NCBI GenBank assembly: GCA_037962975.1 | Contig: CM075671.1 | Location: 10,215,001-10,279,000, forward strand | Source: Clitoria ternatea | Lineage: Eukaryota > Streptophyta > Magnoliopsida > Fabales > Fabaceae | Direction: 5' to 3' | DNA length: 64,000 bases | In this document: positions 23,187-35,665 of the stretch, one piece after another | Layout: each line of letters opens with the position of its first letter | How positions within the stretch are numbered: position 1 is the stretch's first letter | Notes under the pieces: model-generated | The model's database searches: none | What the model saw: the letters and a program-made list of their open reading frames with translations, nothing else | What the model was told of the DNA's origin: nothing | Program-made: the position numbers and the translations under genes

Positions 23187-24923
23187 ATGATTTCACGGCA
23201 GAACCTAAATGGTTTCGTTCTGTTCCACCTTCCCAAGCTTCCAAAACCTCTTTCACCTCAAACCCCATCTCTTCTTTCTTTCAAAGTTCGATCCTTTCGA
23301 GCTTCCGAAACCACCCCAGTTCCCCTTTTTCCTCCCTCCTCACGTTCCTCCAGTAGAGTCTCTCGGGTCCTAAGAACCCAAGTGCAGAACATTCTAATGG
23401 ATTACCTTCATTCAACTCGTGGCTACACCTTCCTCGATGCCGAGTACATCAGCAAGAACTCCCCGCGTTTTGCTGAATCACTGGTCTCAAAGATTGATGA
23501 TGACAAAATCGATGTTGAACGAGCCTTGAGGAAGTTCCTGAGGTATGACCCTATCAACGAGTTTGAACCGTTTTTCGAGAGTTTGGGAATTGGAACTTCT
23601 GAGCTGCCTTTGGTTCTTCCTCATGGCATGATTTTTTTGGATGATGATTCTGTGTTGCTTGAGAATTTCCATGTTTTGTGTAATTACGGGGTCCCTAGAA
23701 ATATGATGGGGAGAATTTATATGGAAGCAAAAGAGGTTTTTGGGTATGCTAGTGGATTGTTGTCATTGAAATTGCAAAGTTATGAGAATTTGGGTTTGAG
23801 TAGGTCAATGGTTGTTAAGCTTGTTGTTTGTTGCCCTTTGCTTTTGGTTGGTGATGATGATGTTGATTGTCAATTTGTTGGTGTGCTTGATTGGTTGAAA
23901 AGAATTGGGATTGAAAATGGTTGGATTGTGAATTACTTGTCTTGTTCAAGAACATATAGTTGGAGAAGAATGCTTGATACCATGGAATTTCTTCATAGGA
24001 TGGGATATTCTGAGGAGCAAATGTACAATTTGTTTAAGGAAAATCCTAAGCTGTTATTGGAGGGTTTTGGGAAGAACCTGTATCTGCTTGTGGGCCGGTT
24101 ACTTAAATTGGGATTTGAGATGAATTTGATTTGTTCTTATTTTGTAGAGCATCCATCTATCATGTCAAATAAGCGTGCTAGAAATCTGTTGAGAGTGGTT
24201 GGTTTTTTGTGTATTATTGGAATGGGAAAAGATGACATTGCTCACATTTTGTCTAAACATATACATCTTCTGAGCATGCATTCTTTGAAAGGTCATAAAA
24301 CTGTTTGTAAAGAGTTAAAAGTTGGAAAAGATGATTTGTGTCGGATCATCCTGCATGATCCGGTGAAGTTAATTAGTTTGGCTTCAAAACAGGAACAAAA
24401 GAGCAATGAACAATTATCCAGTCATGACCCACTTAAATATTTCGAAAAAACAACATTCTTGCTGAAGCTTGGGTATGCTGAGAACTCTGAGGAGATGGAA
24501 AAGGCATTAAAAGCGTTCCGAGGGAGAGGTGATCAGTTACAGGAGAGGTTTGATTGCCTTGTAGAAGCTGGTTTGGACTATAACAGCGTGATCGAAATGA
24601 TAAAACGAACCCCTGTGATTCTGAACCAGAACAAATCTGTAATTAAAAAGAAGATTGATTTCTTAAGAAATGTTTTAGATTACCCGGTAGAATGTCTCGT
24701 GGGATTCCCAAGCTACTTTTGCCATGATTTGAAGAAAATTATTGAAAGACTTTCAATGTATGCTTGGCTGAAGGAGAGGAATGCGGTAAATCCTAAGTTA
24801 ACCCTGAGCACCATTGTTTCATCCAATAATAAACGCTTTGTAAAATACTTTGTGAATGTGCATCCTCAAGGTCCAACTGTTTGGAAAAGTCTGAAAATGT
24901 TATCAAACGAAGATAGGAACTAA
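23187..24923 (+). CDS. mTERF-family organellar protein, single exon
   Basis: Intronless, 578 residues from ATG 23187, the first ATG in the open frame. The N-terminus is rich in Arg, Ser and Pro and poor in acidic residues (residues 1-65), which fits an organelle transit peptide. The rest is a run of mTERF-type helical repeats with the usual CPLLL, NPKLLLEGF, HPSIM and TPVILNQN signatures, and a final repeat near residues 460-520 ending in FPSYFCHDLKKI. mTERF proteins bind nucleic acid in mitochondria or plastids and affect organelle transcription and RNA maturation. Overall look is closest to the MTEF18/SHOT1-like group as I remember it, held with low confidence. It faces away from the ZW10 side and is preceded by a LINE relic tail 200 bp upstream. 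Confidence 0.9.
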   Translation: MISRQNLNGFVLFHLPKLPKPLSPQTPSLLSFKVRSFRASETTPVPLFPPSSRSSSRVSRVLRTQVQNILMDYLHSTRGYTFLDAEYISKNSPRFAESLVSKIDDDKIDVERALRKFLRYDPINEFEPFFESLGIGTSELPLVLPHGMIFLDDDSVLLENFHVLCNYGVPRNMMGRIYMEAKEVFGYASGLLSLKLQSYENLGLSRSMVVKLVVCCPLLLVGDDDVDCQFVGVLDWLKRIGIENGWIVNYLSCSRTYSWRRMLDTMEFLHRMGYSEEQMYNLFKENPKLLLEGFGKNLYLLVGRLLKLGFEMNLICSYFVEHPSIMSNKRARNLLRVVGFLCIIGMGKDDIAHILSKHIHLLSMHSLKGHKTVCKELKVGKDDLCRIILHDPVKLISLASKQEQKSNEQLSSHDPLKYFEKTTFLLKLGYAENSEEMEKALKAFRGRGDQLQERFDCLVEAGLDYNSVIEMIKRTPVILNQNKSVIKKKIDFLRNVLDYPVECLVGFPSYFCHDLKKIIERLSMYAWLKERNAVNPKLTLSTIVSSNNKRFVKYFVNVHPQGPTVWKSLKMLSNEDRN

Positions 24924-25019
24924 TGGCTACATATAATGTATCCGAGTTTTGTTGAGTTGTCTATTGATTTTAATGTATACCTCGCTAATTATTTGTAACC
25001 AAAGTCCTTTGCTTTATAT

Positions 25020-25074
<55 letters not shown>

Positions 25075-26119
25075 AAATGGAAATGCCTTACAAATGAAAT
25101 GACTGTCTATTTTCTGTGCACTAAAATTTCCAAATGTTGATATTGTCTATCTTTTATGTTGTTTTATGCTTCTTGGAAGCAATTGCCTGAGTGTATTATC
25201 TTCAATGTTTTCTGCTATTTTTCTTCTTTTCTTTATTTGGAAATGTAATAACCATTACACTATTCCAAATATAGAGGGAAGCATTTACATTAGAGGGTAT
25301 CTGTTAAATTAGTTAGGGATGCAGAAATTGCATTTTCAATTGAATTGCTATCATGTTGGTTCTATTGAGCTCCTTAAGGAAGAATCATTTTCCCATCTAT
25401 TTTATGGGAATCAATCAAGTAATTATCCTCCACTAGATTTGGACTGAAGAATTTTCTTTTTTTATTAAATAGTTTTCATGTTGGTTTTGTTGAGCTCCTT
25501 GCCTTCTTCAAGGAAGGATTATTTTCCCATCTATTTTATTGAAATCAATCATGAGTAGAGTACAAAGCTAGATTCCGACTTACAGAAATGGTCTTCAAGT
25601 ACTAGTAAGTACTAACCATTACCAATTATTGAAACAAGCTGAATAAATAATGAAATCAGTAAGTGAGAAAACATCAATGAGAATGCTACTTAGTTTATGT
25701 ATGTTTGGAACCTTCAGATATTTTCTATAAGTTTATTTCCCCTGTTTCTAACTTCGTATACATTACTACCAGAGTTTTGTAATAATTGAAACAGCTCAGG
25801 CCTGTATTCTGAATTTCATTTCTGAATCTGATCTGAAACATATGTTGTTTTCTTCGAAACATGATTGTAAAAATAATTATATTTTTTCTTGGCCTGTAAT
25901 GCAACATGTATAAAATATGTGCACACGACTTGATTGGTAATTTTGGAGTATCATATTTTTATTATAATTTCAACACATGTACCTCCATGCTCATGTGCAG
26001 GCACAAACATTTAGAAATTATATGCACTTTTATACTGATGTGTGGAGCTCAGTATGGAGCCTTAAAATTCCAGAAAAATGTCAACACCTTATATGGCTGG
26101 CATTTCTGGAAGCTCTACT
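24924..26119. other. Intergenic DNA downstream of the mTERF gene, with an (AT)n run
   Basis: Holds the mTERF 3' UTR and an (AT)n microsatellite at about 25027-25072. Two similar 40-60 bp stretches near 25350-25420 and 25470-25540 share GTTGAGCTCCTT-like text and a following TTTTCCCATCTATTTTAT, suggesting an old local duplication. No gene seen. Confidence 0.55.
25027..25072. repeat. (AT)n microsatellite
   Basis: An uninterrupted TA dinucleotide run of about 23 units, 100 bp after the mTERF stop codon. Confidence 0.95.
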
Positions 26120-26700
26120 AGTAAATGACCTGTGATTTAATTTTGGCTATTGCAACATCTGCATCATGCCCAAGATGCCATCACTTCTGTGAAAACATTC
26201 TCCATTGCTTGTGGGACTGCCCTTAAGCATTGGAAGTTTGGTTACCATAGGAATCTTATTAGAACAAGCACTGCAGGTAATCTGGGTAACAGGAGCAGTT
26301 CAGAGTGGATAATTTGACTTTCTGCAGTTGCCCTTGCAATTTAGTTAATTTGGAGAGCCACAACTGGCAAAGTCTTAACCACTGAGAATCTTACCTGGGA
26401 GATGATGATTAGAATGTAGATTGGCTGGCTTTAATGGTTTTCTTGGAGTCTCTGGTAATTTTTTTGGGCAAAATGATAGCAATCAGGGTCATGGTCTGCA
26501 ACTAACTTGACTGAAGGAATCATAAGAGTGGAATTAAATTCAGACTCTAAGGATACTATTAGGCTAATCAAATAACAAGTCCATTACATTCAACCACTTT
26601 GAACGTGTGATTTCAGACTTTAGCATTAGTGGGCTATGGTCATGGAGGTCTCCAGCTCACATTATATTTGCATAAAGCGAATAAAGAATTGAATTCAATG
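26120..26700 (+). pseudogene. LINE relic: zinc-binding domain and RNase H tail
   Basis: One frame reads ASCPRCHHFCENILHCLWDC, the Cys/His signature of the zf-RVT domain that follows plant LINE reverse transcriptases. Further on, RVELNSDSKDTIRLI recalls the RNase H tail. Stops and frameshifts are frequent and no intact ORF remains. It is a separate fragment from the relic at 20.3-23.0 kb. Confidence 0.6.
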
Positions 26701-28359
26701 TTTTCATTTATAGCATCACTGCCATTCTTTGATGAATGTATTGTTATTCTTACGTTGTCTCAGACATATGCTCATTAGAATTGATATATTTGGTAAATGT
26801 ATTACTTATAGCTTATTTAAGAGTTTAAAGTTTTTCAAAAGCTAGTAAAGCCGTTTGATATTAATCAATGGAAAGCAAGCTTCATGTACAATGAAATCAA
26901 CAACAAAAGAAGAAATGAAATATATGAAGCTGTGACAGAGGATAGGCTTTAATTTCGTTGGTTGGAGAATATTTTGACACTGAAATGCAGATACAGAATT
27001 TCTTCTCGAGACCAATGTAATGCAACCTTTTTTTTATTGATATATGGATCTATAGATGCATAGGGTTGAGTTTACCGAAAGAATCTGTTAATTGACAAAC
27101 TCTTGTAATTCTTGTTACGTATATGCAATGCATGACAGGTTTTTTTCAACCAAAACATTTCTATTGGTTTAAAGTGTGATGTAGTAACTTAACCAACAAC
27201 TCTAGCTTGCTAGGGTAGGGGCAGAGGCAAGCTGTTTTTCATAATCTTATTTACTCCTCTCTTCATTTTTCTTCCTTTGTTACCTTTCCATTCTTCTACT
27301 CTGCTTGGATTGTCCTGTTTTATTGTTTCTTATTCTTCTTTTTCTCTTTCTCCCTCATGTTTTTATGTTGCTTGTGAACTCTTATCGAAGTATATCCCAC
27401 GAGCCATCAACGCTTTTAGTCTTTTACTACTTGATGTTTATGCTGCCCAAAATGTACATGATTGAATTCACTTGCTCATTGGGATTTTGTTTAGATACTC
27501 CATAAGAATGATTCGTTTTTGCACCATGCTATGTTCTTATTTTCCCCATTTCTGTGGCATTGTTCTGTTATGTTATTTTTTATTTTTTATCATGTGAATA
27601 GTTTAGCTGTTTTAGATAGCATACTTTGCTTTCAACTTCAGCCTTACCAACTTGTGCTTTATCCTTTAGGTAATACTTGGAATACACACATTTTTCCTTT
27701 TTGGTGGAGTTTAACAGGTAAAATAATGAATCATATGCATATGATACTGACATATGAAGGTGTTGAGACTATTCCCTTCGTGACAGTGAAAAGATTTCTG
27801 ACATATACGAAGGTGTTAGATGAGGCACCAAGAAACAGATATGTCATGATTATGAAATATAAATTTTGTTTTGGTTCATGTATTAATATATGTATATGAA
27901 GTATGTTGATTGAAAGACTAATATGATACAACTCGAACAAACATGAAGATGTTGCGGATATGCAATGCAATATTATAATTGGATGTTCAAGATTTATTTG
28001 TGCAATAATACTTGAATCCCTTATATTAGTAGAAGTTCTTTCTACCAACAGTTATAGATAGAATCTTCTATGTATATAACTTATGGTTATAATTACAAAC
28101 TTCTGATCAAACACGCTCAAGGACATTGGAGACACATAACATACATGAAAGGCACCTAATCTATTCATAACTCAAACAAAATGGTTTATTTATAATTATC
28201 AGCACATTTTATGGTGAATGTGCTGCATAACATCTTCATATAAATATGTATATGTACAGGTCGACAACATGCCGTGATAATGCCAGCCATTTTACGGTGA
28301 AAGTTCAAAACATGATAAGATTACAATACATAAATAAAGTTGTAGCTAGAAATAGTTAC
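26701..28359. other. Intergenic DNA without recognisable genes
   Basis: AT-rich. Two open stretches (27277-27505 and 27519-27899) have no recognisable domain and no codon pattern I trust. The right end should hold the 3' UTR of the GDSL gene on the minus strand. Confidence 0.5.
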
Positions 28360-31300
28360 TTATTCTAAAAATTGAGCTAAAGGACGTAGCACCACGTACT
28401 TTGCAACGATACTATTTGTCATCTCAGTTGGATGGAAAGAGTCCCAAAACACATATTTGGAAGCATTTGAGCAACTGAACATGCCACCCCTATTGCATGC
28501 ATAACCCATCTCGTACATTCCAGTGGCGCAACATGCTACCGAGGTCGATTCAAATCCTGCAGAAAGAAAAAATAATAATTAAAGTAGTATCTTGATTATT
28601 TTATATAAAAAAGGTAATTGAATTCTTGTTATTATCATTAAATATAGAAACGATATATAAAAATTAAAGGAATCGGTGAAAAATTGTAAGAGGGCCTTGC
28701 CCATAGATAAAAAAAATAAGGATGGGAGGTGAAATTCAAAATAAAGTCTTTGAGGAAAATAAACACAAAATTTACTAAACTTTTCCAAGATAAGAAAAAA
28801 GATATAATTAACTAGTATCCTCTAAAGAATCAACGTTGAAAAACTTTCTAAAAAGTTGTGCTAAAACTTATTTAAAATAACTAATAAGGAAGGGAGATTG
28901 AGCACAATTTCCCATAAAAATTTTCTTTCTGATTTCTTAACAAATGTATTTTTTTAACATAGGTTAATATTGTCTTTTTAAAAAATAGAATAAGAGAACC
29001 TTTCTTACAAGTTTTGAGAAGGAATGATAGAAATGAAATTAAACAATTTTTAAGTAGACAAAATCTGGCTTGCAAGTTTTTATCCTTGCAAATGCATCAA
29101 AAATATTTTTTAAGGACATGCTCCATACCATATCGTAGATTTTTCTGTACAATAATGAAGTAAAAAAATGATGATGCATGGTGTAAAATTAAGCCAGTAG
29201 AATTCACAAAAAAGAATGAAGCATGAAAATAAAATATTATAATAATTTTGTCTAGTCAATTTCATGTAAGGGTCCCATAGGCAAATCATATATGAGCCAT
29301 TTCATTTTTTCACTAAATTGGTGAAACATTAACAATAACATATATATGCACATGTATGGTGAATTTGTGTCATACCATAAAGGTCAGGTTTTTTTATGAT
29401 GTGCAGCATGATGTAATATGGATTTGAAAACACCAATCTGAGTCCAGGGAGCTCCGGGTTGAGCTTAGTGGTCAAATTCTTGAGCTTATCGTTGAACTCC
29501 AATGCTATGTTGTTGTAGTTAGCAACACAATCATTCCCACCAACAATATTTGTGGTTCTCTCCAAAGGCAAGCACCCCATAGGAGGTAATCCTCCTAGGG
29601 AAATCTTCCTAGCTCCAAGACCATAGAGGCTCCTAATGAAGTTCTCAGCTATACCAACAAGAAAATTTTGGTATTGTTGTGGTGTATATTGAGATGCTCT
29701 ACCAGGCATGGTGTAGTAGTTCTCAAGGAAATCATTTGTTCCAAGACTCATAAGGTGTAATGATTCAGCTATGGTCTCATTTGCCTTGCTTTCACCAAGA
29801 TAGCCACTTAGCTTCTTTTGGTACTCTTTGTAGTACTCTAATTGCTTCCATAGTGGTATCACAGACTGCATCCAAGATTATTATAATTTGCATAATTATA
29901 TGTTAGCCTCATATACTTCTTTTTACATTTCATAAATAAATAAAGTAAAGCAAAGCAATTAATGTTTTCTCATTTTCACACAATATTTTTTTGGCTGAGG
30001 CAAAAGAGGAAGTATAAAATAATCATGAAAAAGTATATGTAACAAAACCCTGCTACATGTACAAGTACAACCTGGTATCTTTTGAAAATGATTGATTTTT
30101 TTTTTTAAAATAGCTCCTCTGAAAAAATATTCTTAAATTGTCTGTTTTGAATTTTAAATTAATGACATATATGTGCATCTTTACAATGTTCAATATTTTT
30201 TTTAATTATAGTCTATATTTTAGATTTAACTTTGATCATAATTTAAGATTTATTTGAATTTTTAATTTAAAATTTAAAATATTTGTTTGTTTGGTTAAAG
30301 TTGTTCTTTTTTTTAAAAAATTCTACAAAATTTTGAAAGATATTTTTAATAAACAATTATTTTTCTAAAATTAAGCTAGGTCGAGCATGAACATGTATGG
30401 ATAGTTGTAAAATGGAGAAAATGGATTTGTCTCTTTTAAAATGTGAATGATATACTCGAGAAGATAAAATGTAATTATGAATAATTTCATTATTTATTGT
30501 ATAGACACTTGTATTTAATGATAATTGAAATTATTAATATTTACAGTGGTGCTTTATATTTTAGAATACACTTTCCGAAACTGTAGAAAAATGAAACAAA
30601 GGGCATAGCAAGATCAAAAAGTCAAATCTTAAGACAAATGTTCCATAAACATTTTAATTACGTACGGAAAATTGGGCGAGGCTTGACAAGGAGATGTGAA
30701 CTAATTTTACGGCTCTATAATTGACAAACAAAAACATCAATGTTCAAAAATAGATATATAATAATACGAAGAAATCATTTGCGGAAATTCCCTTTCATGA
30801 GCTAAGACAACAAAATTTTATAAAATAACAGTTAGCTAATTAGCAATACTAGTACTAGAAAATTTGACAAAACATAGCAATTAACATTTATTAGACCCTC
30901 GAAGACTAAAAAAAAATAAAAATACAGAGATCGGTGAAATGTTAACTGAACCACTTAATTTCAGCTTATAGTCTTTTCTTTCTTCTTCAGAATAACAATA
31001 CAGAGGAGAAAAAGAGTGATAAATCTAGTTTTAAACTTTTTTAGAATCCAATCACTCGTTAAGCTAGGGAAGACACCGATTTAAATATAGTTGAATCAGT
31101 AATATTAAATAATTGACCCGAACCTATCACCTAACTTGTTCATAATTTAACCGGTCGAACCGACCAAACCAGTTTAGTTTTGATAATAATGTTTCAAACA
31201 CTGATTTTACACATTTTATATTTATATCACATCTAATGATAAACATTTTATATTTATCTCAAACTATGTCAATTTTAGGGATGTTTGGTTTCCTTGTTTG

Positions 31301-31795
31301 ATTGTCTTGAAAGAGATATGAAGGATCTATTTTTATACCGCATACCAGATAATATTTTTATGACTTTGTTGTACTAATTGCATAGCGGTTGAATAATTAA
31401 CTAACATTAGAAATGATACGTACCAGGACAGCTGAAGTAGCATTATCATAACCAGTTGCGGCAGAAGCAAAAGTGACACCAGTGGCAAAATCCGAAATGT
31501 TATACTTAGGATCCAAATATGCAGGAACATAATGTTTCAGCCCAAAAGCCTCAGATATGAAGTCAGTGGGAATTCTTCCATTAGAGAACCTTCCGGTGGG
31601 TTTTCCGCCTTCAAAGTCACGTCCATACGGCTCAAAATTGCTCCGAGCAATCGTGGGAATGTAGTTGTTGTTGCCGGCATCCACCGACGAGTCACCGAAC
31701 ACGATCACCGCCGGAACCTTTGCACTAGTGATCTTGGCCGTAAGGGTAACCAAAATTATGGTGCACAAAATGTGGGAGCATGCTAGTGTTTCCAT
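28360..31795 (-). CDS. GDSL esterase/lipase, three exons
   Basis: Exons on the minus strand: 31424-31795, 29376-29865 and 28360-28556, all GT-AG and in frame, giving 352 residues, the usual plant GDSL length. Residues 1-25 (METLACSHILCTIILVTLTA) form a signal peptide, so the protein should be secreted. Block I is VFGDSSVDAGNNN with the catalytic Ser, the oxyanion Asn is in SLGTNDF, block III precedes GGLPPMGCLPLER, and the Asp-His pair is in WDSFHPTE near the C-terminus. GDSL enzymes hydrolyse acyl esters of lipids or cell-wall and cutin-type substrates; the exact substrate cannot be read from sequence. The first intron (1.56 kb) holds a MITE-like ACCGGT-rich repeat at about 31040-31200. The gene looks intact. 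Confidence 0.93.
31040..31200. repeat. MITE-like ACCGGT-rich repeat in intron 1 of the GDSL gene
   Basis: The block ending GGTCGAACCGACC...TTTTGATAATAATG closely resembles the right half of the element at 32048-32228, including an AATTGACCCG core. It is more diverged and its left end is not clear. Confidence 0.5.
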
Positions 31796-32047
31796 TGTGT
31801 GTGTGTGTGAGACTGACTTTGGAGTGTACTTGTGATAAAATAAATATGGGTCAGGACTATTTAATGGAACTTTGATCTTTTGATGTTTGGGTGAACAAAG
31901 TTGGTGGCAACCATAACTGCTTCGACAAGGCCACAGCTCTAGCATTCATGCTCCCTTTTCGTGGGTGCATGCTACATCAAAGTTTACCCTTAAATTAATA
32001 ATGCATATATACCCTAACAAAATATATATCATTTTTATTTTATTTTT

Positions 32048-32228
32048 ATCAATGTTTTTAGAATTGGACCGGTCATTGAGCCGGTGAAGGTACTGATTCA
32101 TAAAAACCGTGCTAAACCAGGGTTCAACTGTGGTTGAACCGCTAGTATTAAAAAATTGACCCGGACTGGTCACCTAACCGGTTCACGGTTCAACCGGTCG
32201 GACCGGTTCGGTTTTGATAACAATGATT
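32048..32228. repeat. Short MITE-like element with GGACCGGT ends
   Basis: About 180 bp, starting ATCAATGTTTTTAGAATTGG and ending ...GACCGGTTCGG and TTTTGATAACAATGAT. The two ends are imperfect inverted repeats. The centre is rich in CCGGT and GGTTCAAC words. It lies just upstream of the GDSL gene. No coding capacity. Confidence 0.55.
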
Positions 32229-32333
32229 TTTATAGATACATATAAGGATTATACAGGAAATTAAGGAAATGAAATTTTGGTGTTTTTTTTTCAAACAAAT
32301 ATTTAGATGAATTGAATTTCAATGACTCATTAA

Positions 32334-32663
32334 CAAGGTTTTGAAAACCGGATCAGACAGGCCGGTTCTACCGGTTGGACCGGGAATTGGTTAGCGTACC
32401 GATCCGAACAAGAAAAAAATCGGACATTTAAGAACCAGTCAAAACCGGCCAAAACCGGTTGAACCGATCAGGGTTTAAAATTATTTTTTGTTTTTCTTTA
32501 AAAAATCTATTAAAAAAATATTATTAAATAAATAAATAACTTAATATAATATTTACATATTATTTTTATTTATTATAATTTTTTAATCCTATAAAACATG
32601 TAATATGATCCTTAATTAACTTAATTTTTATATAATTTATTATTAATATATTATATTATATTA

Positions 32664-32713
<50 letters not shown>

Positions 32714-32806
32714 CCGGTTCGACCACGGTTCAACCACGGTGAAACCAATCAACCTTAAACCAATACTTTCACCGGTTCGATCACCGGTCCAGTTTTTAAA
32801 TCCTTG
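32334..32806. repeat. MITE, 473 bp, inverted ends CAAGGNTTT...ACCGG and near-perfect 8-bp target duplication
   Basis: The left end CAAGGTTTTGAAAACCGG mirrors the right end CCGGTCCAGTTTTTAAATCC followed by TTG. Flanks are CTCATTAA on the left and CTGATTAA on the right, an 8-bp duplication with one mismatch, the size typical of hAT elements. The interior is AT-rich with an (AT)n run at about 32668-32707. It is a non-coding member of the same CCGGTT-rich family as the two neighbouring copies. Confidence 0.7.
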
Positions 32807-33919
32807 CTGATTAATATATGATTTAAGATTAGATATATTTACAAGTTTTTGTTATTTCTAAACTCTTAGAAAATATGAAATAAGAACAAGTGATATATAG
32901 TTGTTTTGTAATTATTAATAAAATATATTGAGGAAAAAAAACTAAATAGAGACAGATAGGAATCATAATTAATATGTACATACGTGCCTTCTTCAATCTG
33001 GATCCATTGGAGTGTTTTATTTTTTGGCTTAAGTATCATGTACGTACGGTTGGTGTTGCAGTGTACCCTAGCTTGCACGCACGTTTGTACAAGGGTGTTA
33101 GAGAGAGTACTCTTATGTGGGTATTCCATTCAATAGAAAAATCATACGTCTATTTCTTTTGAAGTTTGAAAAGAAACATAAAAATAAAAAGGACAAAAAA
33201 TGCAGAGAATAACATTATGTGATATGAATAGAGAAAAAATGGATAAAAAAAAGTAATAGATGATGCGGTTAGGGTAGTAATTAGCCATGTGAATTGTATA
33301 TTTATGAGGATTAATCTGAATTTAGTAAAATCTATTTTAACAATAGATAAATAAAAATTTACACCAATCTCAACTTAATCTTAATGAGGATGAGACAAGG
33401 GTGTGGAAGCAATTATTCACCCGACTGTGCATTTGAAGTTATCCCTGTATATAAAGTTAATAGTTTTACTTCTAATTTTAATTAAATGATAATAAGTTTA
33501 TATACTTTTAAAAAAAATATATAATCATATTTATAAAGAATTTTTAATATCTATTTTATATATTATTTCAATTAAAATTTTTAAATATATATAACTTATT
33601 TGAAATTATATATTTAAGATATTAAAATAAAAAATATGATAAAATCTTTACGGGTTCTTCAAATTTGACTTAGAATCCATGAGACAAAGATGATGAGTTT
33701 TAAAATTATAAACTCATTTTATTTTAACTTAATACAAAATGCGCCCTAACTTTAATAGGGATAAGGATGGGTATAACTCGCCCCAATCCACCATATTATC
33801 ATGCCCGATAAGAATTCATATAATTGTGGATGTAACATAATTTCATTTTTTTAATTTTATCTGTTGAAATACTGACAAGTATCGTGAAGCATAGAAATCA
33901 AAGTCCAAATCCAACCCTA
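32807..33919. other. AT-rich intergenic DNA
   Basis: No gene, RNA or clear repeat seen. Contains short open stretches of no recognisable content. Confidence 0.5.
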
Positions 33920-34093
33920 GCCCGTTTGGATTTCCATTTTGGTTGGTCAAACCGAGGTTTGACCAACCCAAAAAATAAATCCTACGGTCAAACGGAGTTT
34001 TGACTATCTCAAACGGCATGAAGGATCAATATCAACCTTTAAATTTATCCATTTCTCCAACTCTGTTTCCCCAACTGGAAACCAAACGGACCC
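33920..34093. repeat. Tourist-like MITE, 174 bp, with PIF/Harbinger-type ends
   Basis: Left end GCCCGTTTGG; the right end read on the minus strand is GGGTCCGTTTGG, then TTTCCAGTTGGGG. That right end agrees closely with the terminal repeat of the Harbinger transposon at 47765 (GGGTCCGTTTGG, then TTACCCGTTGGGG). The 3-bp flanks are CTA and TTA, near the TTA/TAA duplication usual for this superfamily. No coding capacity. Confidence 0.7.
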
Positions 34094-34560
34094 TTAGGAT
34101 ATTGTTACTCACTAACTGTATTACTTTTATAGGACTTGTTTTTGTGTGTCAATCTTAGGACTTCAGTAAATCATATTAGTAAGAAAGAAAATCCCTTGCT
34201 TAATGGACCAGGAGATAATGAAGTTGAAGTGTATCAGTTGCCTACAATAAGTCTTATAAAGATGAAATTAATGATATTAAGTATAGGACTTTACAAGTTT
34301 CCATTTGAGGTATTTATATTGAATATTATTATCTCATGACGAGAATGGAGCAAGTGCCAATCTGCTGCGGATAGAGTAGTTTGTATAACAAGCTCCTTAT
34401 ATCATTGTGTACGCTGATTGCTTTTATTAAATCTATCGTATAAATACATAATTAATTACTTTATAACTCATTTTATTATTTTAAAATATGTAAGGTAAAA
34501 TAGTTTTTTTTTCATAAATGAGTTTATTTTAGTAGTTTAACTTCTTAAAAATGTTATTTA

Positions 34561-35215
34561 GAGTCTTTTTTGATAAAACTAATAGATAAAAAATTAAAAA
34601 TTAAAAATTTAAAAATTAGTTGAAAATTTAAAGTTGATAGATGGAAGTCGATAAATTAACTTATCAAATTAAAATATATTTGATAAAACTAACGGTTAAA
34701 TATAAAATGACATAAAAAATATATATTTTAAATAGATACGAGTAATTTTAAAATAAAAAACATTTTAGTCTGGATAAAATTTTTTAACAAAAGCCTTGGA
34801 ACTTATAAGCTTAAATACTACAAGTCATTATCATAAGCCCATTTACCAAACTTGATTATTTTATCTAACAAACTTTTAAGTTAGTAAAATAATACAAATT
34901 ACTTAAATTGTTACTCATGAATTTGTCAAACATAACCTTCAAATAACGTTTGAGTTTATAATTTCTGAGCTTATTTTATTTTTTATACTTTTATTTTTAT
35001 TGATATATTTTTATAAAAAAATCACTTATATCTATTTTTAAAAAAATATATATCTTTTATGTTATTTATATTTAACAACTAGTTTTACCAAACATATTTT
35101 AACTTTATCAATTAACTTATCAACCTTCAATTTCTAACTATTATCTTTAAGCTTTCAGTTAGCTTACCTTAACTAACCTATCTCCTAATTTTACCAAATA
35201 AACCTTAAATTTTGT
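34561..35215. repeat. AT-rich fold-back repeat
   Basis: A left arm at about 34680-34745 (AAAACTAACGGTTAAATATA) is matched in inverted orientation by a right arm at about 35015-35085 (ATATTTAACAACTAGTTTTA). The ends, near TTTGATAAAACTAA and TTAGTTTTACCAAAC-like text, look like diverged inverted repeats. Related sequence recurs at 35220-35520, 36360-36860 and 44940-45780. It is probably an old non-autonomous DNA transposon family. Confidence 0.5.
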
Positions 35216-35665
35216 CCATAAAAAAAGACAGCATGAATATGTTTGGTAAAATTAATTGTTAAATGTAAAATAAAATGAAAGTATATATATTTTTAATATA
35301 GATATGAGTTATTTTCTTTAAAAAATATTAATAATGATAAAAAATTTTAAAAAAAAACCACAACTTATAAACTTAAACGCTACCTGAAGTAGCTCCTCAA
35401 AAGATGCTACAAGCTATTGAATTAAGCTCTTTTATCAAATAAGGTTACTTTGTCTAACAAATTTTTAAACCAACAAAATAAACTATAAACTAGCTTAACC
35501 TAGACATAGCCTATACATATAACAATTTTTTAAAAATTATATGCAATCTTAATTAGAAATTATATTAAAGTTCTTAAAAATTCTAGAAAAAATTTTGATG
35601 AAAATTTTACATCTCTTAATTTCTTAATTTATATAAATTTCCATTTACCAACGCATAAATTTAAA

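Noticed and set aside
27277..27899. Open frames of 62-126 residues between the LINE relic and the GDSL gene
   Set aside because: AT-rich, hydrophobic by composition, no recognisable domain, no splice or promoter context.
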